Shown here: positions 6,452-8,192 of the stretch, in pieces
Numbering within the stretch: the stretch's first letter is position 1
Layout of the letters: each line of letters opens with the position of its first letter
Assembly: GCA_937899305.1 (NCBI GenBank)
Contig: CALDJV010000020.1
Location: 1-8,192, forward strand
Source: an uncultured Cytophagaceae bacterium
Lineage (GTDB): Bacteria; Bacteroidota; Bacteroidia; Cytophagales; Microscillaceae
Reading direction: 5' to 3'
DNA length: 8,192 nt
Notes under the pieces: model-generated
Told to the model about the DNA's origin: nothing
The model's input: only the letters and a program-made list of their open reading frames with translations
Database searches by the model: none
Position numbers and translations under genes: made by a program

Positions 6452-7735
6452 TTACTTTCCTGTTTTAAAACGGCTCAAGTTAGGTAAATATTTGCGAGTA
6501 CGGCTAAGCTCATAGTCATAAATCAAACGACCAAAGTTAACCATGAAAGGCATTCCTATCTTTTTATACTCATACTTATTGTCATTGAGCGTGCGATTTT
6601 TATTTACGTAAATAACAACCGAAAGTAGAAATTCAACCTGATTTTTAAAGTCAACAATGTAGGCATTGTCTACTAAAAAGCCGTAAGATAACCCTACTTT
6701 GTTGAAAATACGAATGTGATTGGGAATACGTGATTTATGAGGCTTTTTCTTGAATAAATCACCAAACATTAAAAATTTCATAAACCCATCAGAATGGTCT
6801 TTTTTCTGGTAAGTGGGGTATTTGCTTTCTCGGGGTAGCATCGCCATACACTTGTAAATAAATTGATAATCGGCCAGCGTGAGATCAAACCTTTGAGCAA
6901 GCGGTACCGACTCTGGAAACATCACCGCTTTGAGCATTTGATGCATTGTTTTGAGTGAGAAATAGTTTTTGTGGGAGAAATTGATGGGTTCCTTTATTTT
7001 TTTGCCTTTCTTGTTGATATGAGCAATTCCTTTGAACGGGTTTTTAATCTTAGAGGGATAACGCTCGGGGTTAAATGCCTCTGGTTGTTCATAAATAAGT
7101 TTCCCTTTTTTGTAAAACCTGAAAGGATTGGTGTAACGATTACTTTCTTCGTCAAAATCGGCGTTGGCCAAACGGTGCACCACTGAAACACCTTGGTACC
7201 CTTTTTCCCACAGTTTTTCATTGATGTATTTTTGACCCAAAAACTCATATAAGCGATTAAAGGCTTTGTTATCACTCACTACAAATGCCCTTTTAATCAT
7301 GTGGGCCAAAAAAGGTTTTCCGTGTGATGAAGTAGTATCTTCTTGTAACGGAGTTTGGGGTTCACGCAAAGAATCTATCTCAAATACGGTATATTTATTC
7401 AATCCCTTGATTTTGAGTTGATTGATTTTTTCGAGGGTAAGGCAAGCTACCGGAAGCTTTACAATACTGGCCGGATAAAAGTAACGGTCCTTGTCTATGT
7501 TATACTGGTAAGTTTTAAAATGTGGGGTATTATTTTCATCACGATTAATCTGGGTATACATGACCTGGATTTCATAAATCTTAGGATTTTGTAGGATTTT
7601 CTGAAACGAATCGGGGCGGCTATGAAGCAGGCTGTCTATGAAATTGAGCGGTATTTGTGCTTTTTTATCTTGAGCATTGCAACTCAGGCATAAAGTTAGC
7701 ATAGCTATAGGTGCAATCAGGTGAAATATTTTCAT
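6452..7735 (-). CDS. Exported serine hydrolase, beta-lactamase/PBP-type active site
   Basis: A 427-residue protein from ATG 7735, numbered from there. The N-terminus is a signal peptide ending CLSCNAQ: either a lipoprotein at Cys19, with a non-ideal lipobox, or a protein cleaved after the NAQ segment. The penicillin-recognising serine-enzyme motifs are present in order: SIVK (Ser90, Lys93) within FYPASIVKLPVA, SDN (154-156) within VVSDNKAFNRLYEFLG, and KVG (346-348) in place of KTG. The pattern fits the class A-like 'beta-lactamase enzyme family' (Beta-lactamase2). The gap between SDN and KxG is about 190 residues against about 100 in true class A enzymes; the extra part is basic and rich in Lys and Tyr. 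No clear omega-loop Glu can be assigned, so a peptidoglycan or ester hydrolase is as likely as an antibiotic-degrading enzyme. A TTG at 7757-7759 would extend the frame by eight residues. It is the first gene of the - strand group; no full promoter match is seen upstream. Confidence 0.85.
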   Translation of the reverse strand: MKIFHLIAPIAMLTLCLSCNAQDKKAQIPLNFIDSLLHSRPDSFQKILQNPKIYEIQVMYTQINRDENNTPHFKTYQYNIDKDRYFYPASIVKLPVACLTLEKINQLKIKGLNKYTVFEIDSLREPQTPLQEDTTSSHGKPFLAHMIKRAFVVSDNKAFNRLYEFLGQKYINEKLWEKGYQGVSVVHRLANADFDEESNRYTNPFRFYKKGKLIYEQPEAFNPERYPSKIKNPFKGIAHINKKGKKIKEPINFSHKNYFSLKTMHQMLKAVMFPESVPLAQRFDLTLADYQFIYKCMAMLPRESKYPTYQKKDHSDGFMKFLMFGDLFKKKPHKSRIPNHIRIFNKVGLSYGFLVDNAYIVDFKNQVEFLLSVVIYVNKNRTLNDNKYEYKKIGMPFMVNFGRLIYDYELSRTRKYLPNLSRFKTGK

Positions 7736-7991
7736 TGTAAGAAATGGCTTAATTTTCAAACTCGAAATTTAGGAGATAAATTTTTTAGCAGCAAGCAACT
7801 TTTTGGAAGACCAAGCCTATATAGGTTACAAAGTGAAAAGTTTAATGAAGTGTTAATGACGGGTAAAAATACTATTTTAACAGTTACCATTCCCTGAAAA
7901 TACGCATGTAGAATAGACTTAATTGCTTTTTGGGCTTGATATTAGAATTTTGAAATAAACAAGCTAAGAAATATTTTTTTTAGCCGTTATT

Positions 7992-8018
7992 TATACTTTT
8001 CTAAGAAAAGCCCGTATA
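7992..8018. repeat. Nested inverted repeat with one-base centre
   Basis: CTTTTCT (7996-8002) and AGAAAAG (8004-8010) form a perfect 7-bp dyad around a single A. TATAC (7992-7996) and GTATA (8014-8018) extend it if GCCC or part of it is looped out. The one-base centre cannot form a tight RNA hairpin without opening pairs, so a dimeric DNA-binding protein site is the better reading. Confidence 0.35.
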
Positions 8019-8095
8019 CAAGAACGAACTACTCGATTCTAACCCCTTGTAGTCAGTTACTTAAAAAATATTTAAAACATTTAAACGAACATTTG

Positions 8096-8105
8096 ATAGT
8101 ACTAT
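8096..8105. repeat. Perfect 10-bp palindrome ATAGTACTAT
   Basis: ATAGT (8096-8100) directly abuts its complement ACTAT (8101-8105). It could be a small operator half-way between two other dyads, but in AT-rich DNA of this length a 10-bp palindrome can occur by chance. Confidence 0.25.
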
Positions 8106-8113
8106 AACAAGAC

Positions 8114-8149
8114 AACATTGTAAATGTTTGATCCTGACAGGGATCGAAT
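8114..8149. repeat. Two overlapping, mutually exclusive stem-loops
   Basis: AACATT (8114-8119)/AATGTT (8123-8128) forms a 6-bp dyad with a 3-base centre. GTTTGATCC (8126-8134)/GGATCGAAT (8141-8149) forms a 9-bp stem, two pairs of which are G-U, with loop TGACAG. The arms share bases 8126-8128, so only one can form at a time. A gene to the right of the window would be needed to judge whether this is a leader or operator. Confidence 0.3.
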
Positions 8150-8192
8150 GCACAAATATTACCAAGCTTATTATAATTTTATGACTCATGAC

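Larger units (their letters stand above)
7736..8192. other. Gene-free stretch at the right edge
   Basis: These ~457 AT-rich bases have no reading frame with coding character on either strand. They must contain the promoter of the leftward serine hydrolase gene, yet I find no perfect TAnnTTTG on the - strand; the nearest (TAGGCTTG, complement of 7812-7819) has one mismatch and no -33 box at the right distance. Several short dyads occur near the right end and are listed separately. No tRNA or known riboswitch is recognisable. Confidence 0.5.

Noticed and set aside
6994..7275. Open frames of 60-93 codons in other frames of the serine hydrolase, flavoprotein and dehydrogenase genes
   Set aside because: They lie wholly inside genes with clear family motifs, and their translations show no family features.
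6452..7735. Calling the serine hydrolase an antibiotic-resistance beta-lactamase
   Set aside because: Only the motifs shared with all penicillin-recognising serine enzymes are visible; the omega-loop Glu cannot be assigned and the motif spacing is unlike class A enzymes.
7812..7819. Possible - strand -7 box (TAGGCTTG) for the serine hydrolase
   Set aside because: It has one mismatch to TAnnTTTG and no TTTG 19-21 bases upstream on that strand.
8126..8150. GGATCGAAT looks like a tRNA T-loop (TTCGAAT)
   Set aside because: There is no flanking T-stem, acceptor stem or anticodon arm, so no tRNA can be drawn.

Overview
The window looks like chromosomal DNA of a Bacteroidota bacterium, probably a marine Cytophagales of the Microscilla type. 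The phylum call rests on a match to the Bacteroidota promoter consensus (TTTG-N19-TAnnTTTG) upstream of the first operon, start codons without good Shine-Dalgarno sites but with A/T-rich leaders, a short Bacteroidota-style lipoprotein signal, 'Ala-Gln' type signal-peptide ends, and low-to-moderate GC. The genus suggestion is an impression only. I see no rRNA, tRNA, CRISPR array, insertion sequence or phage gene.

Left half, + strand. After about 230 bases of non-coding DNA rich in dyads comes a tight three-gene operon: a short-chain dehydrogenase/reductase (235-984), a nitronate monooxygenase/2-nitropropane dioxygenase family flavoprotein (989-1963) and an acyl-CoA dehydrogenase of the ACAD10/11-like type (2002-3246). 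The gaps are 4 and 38 bases, and a strong intrinsic terminator (3303-3350) closes the unit. The set suggests oxidation of an acyl-CoA or hydroxyacyl substrate, but the substrate cannot be read from the sequence. A separate + strand gene follows (3452-4525). It encodes a predicted lipoprotein with an alpha/beta-hydrolase domain of the BAAT/acyl-CoA thioesterase C-terminal type, and its 3' end overlaps the convergent gene by 26 bases.

Right half, - strand. Read in the direction of transcription, an exported or lipid-anchored serine hydrolase with a beta-lactamase/penicillin-binding-protein-type active site (7735-6452) is followed after 60 bases by an exported TPR protein (6391-5357), and after 83 bases by a cytoplasmic DUF4261-type protein of unknown role (5273-4500). 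The first two look like one transcript with an envelope theme; the third may or may not belong to it. The last ~457 bases (7736-8192) hold no gene I can support, only several short dyads.

The most noteworthy points are the promoter region of the catabolic operon with three stacked dyads, the envelope-anchored thioesterase-like hydrolase that lacks the family's usual N-terminal domain, and the serine hydrolase with an unusually long stretch between its second and third active-site motifs. I found no convincing evidence for a wholly new biological system.
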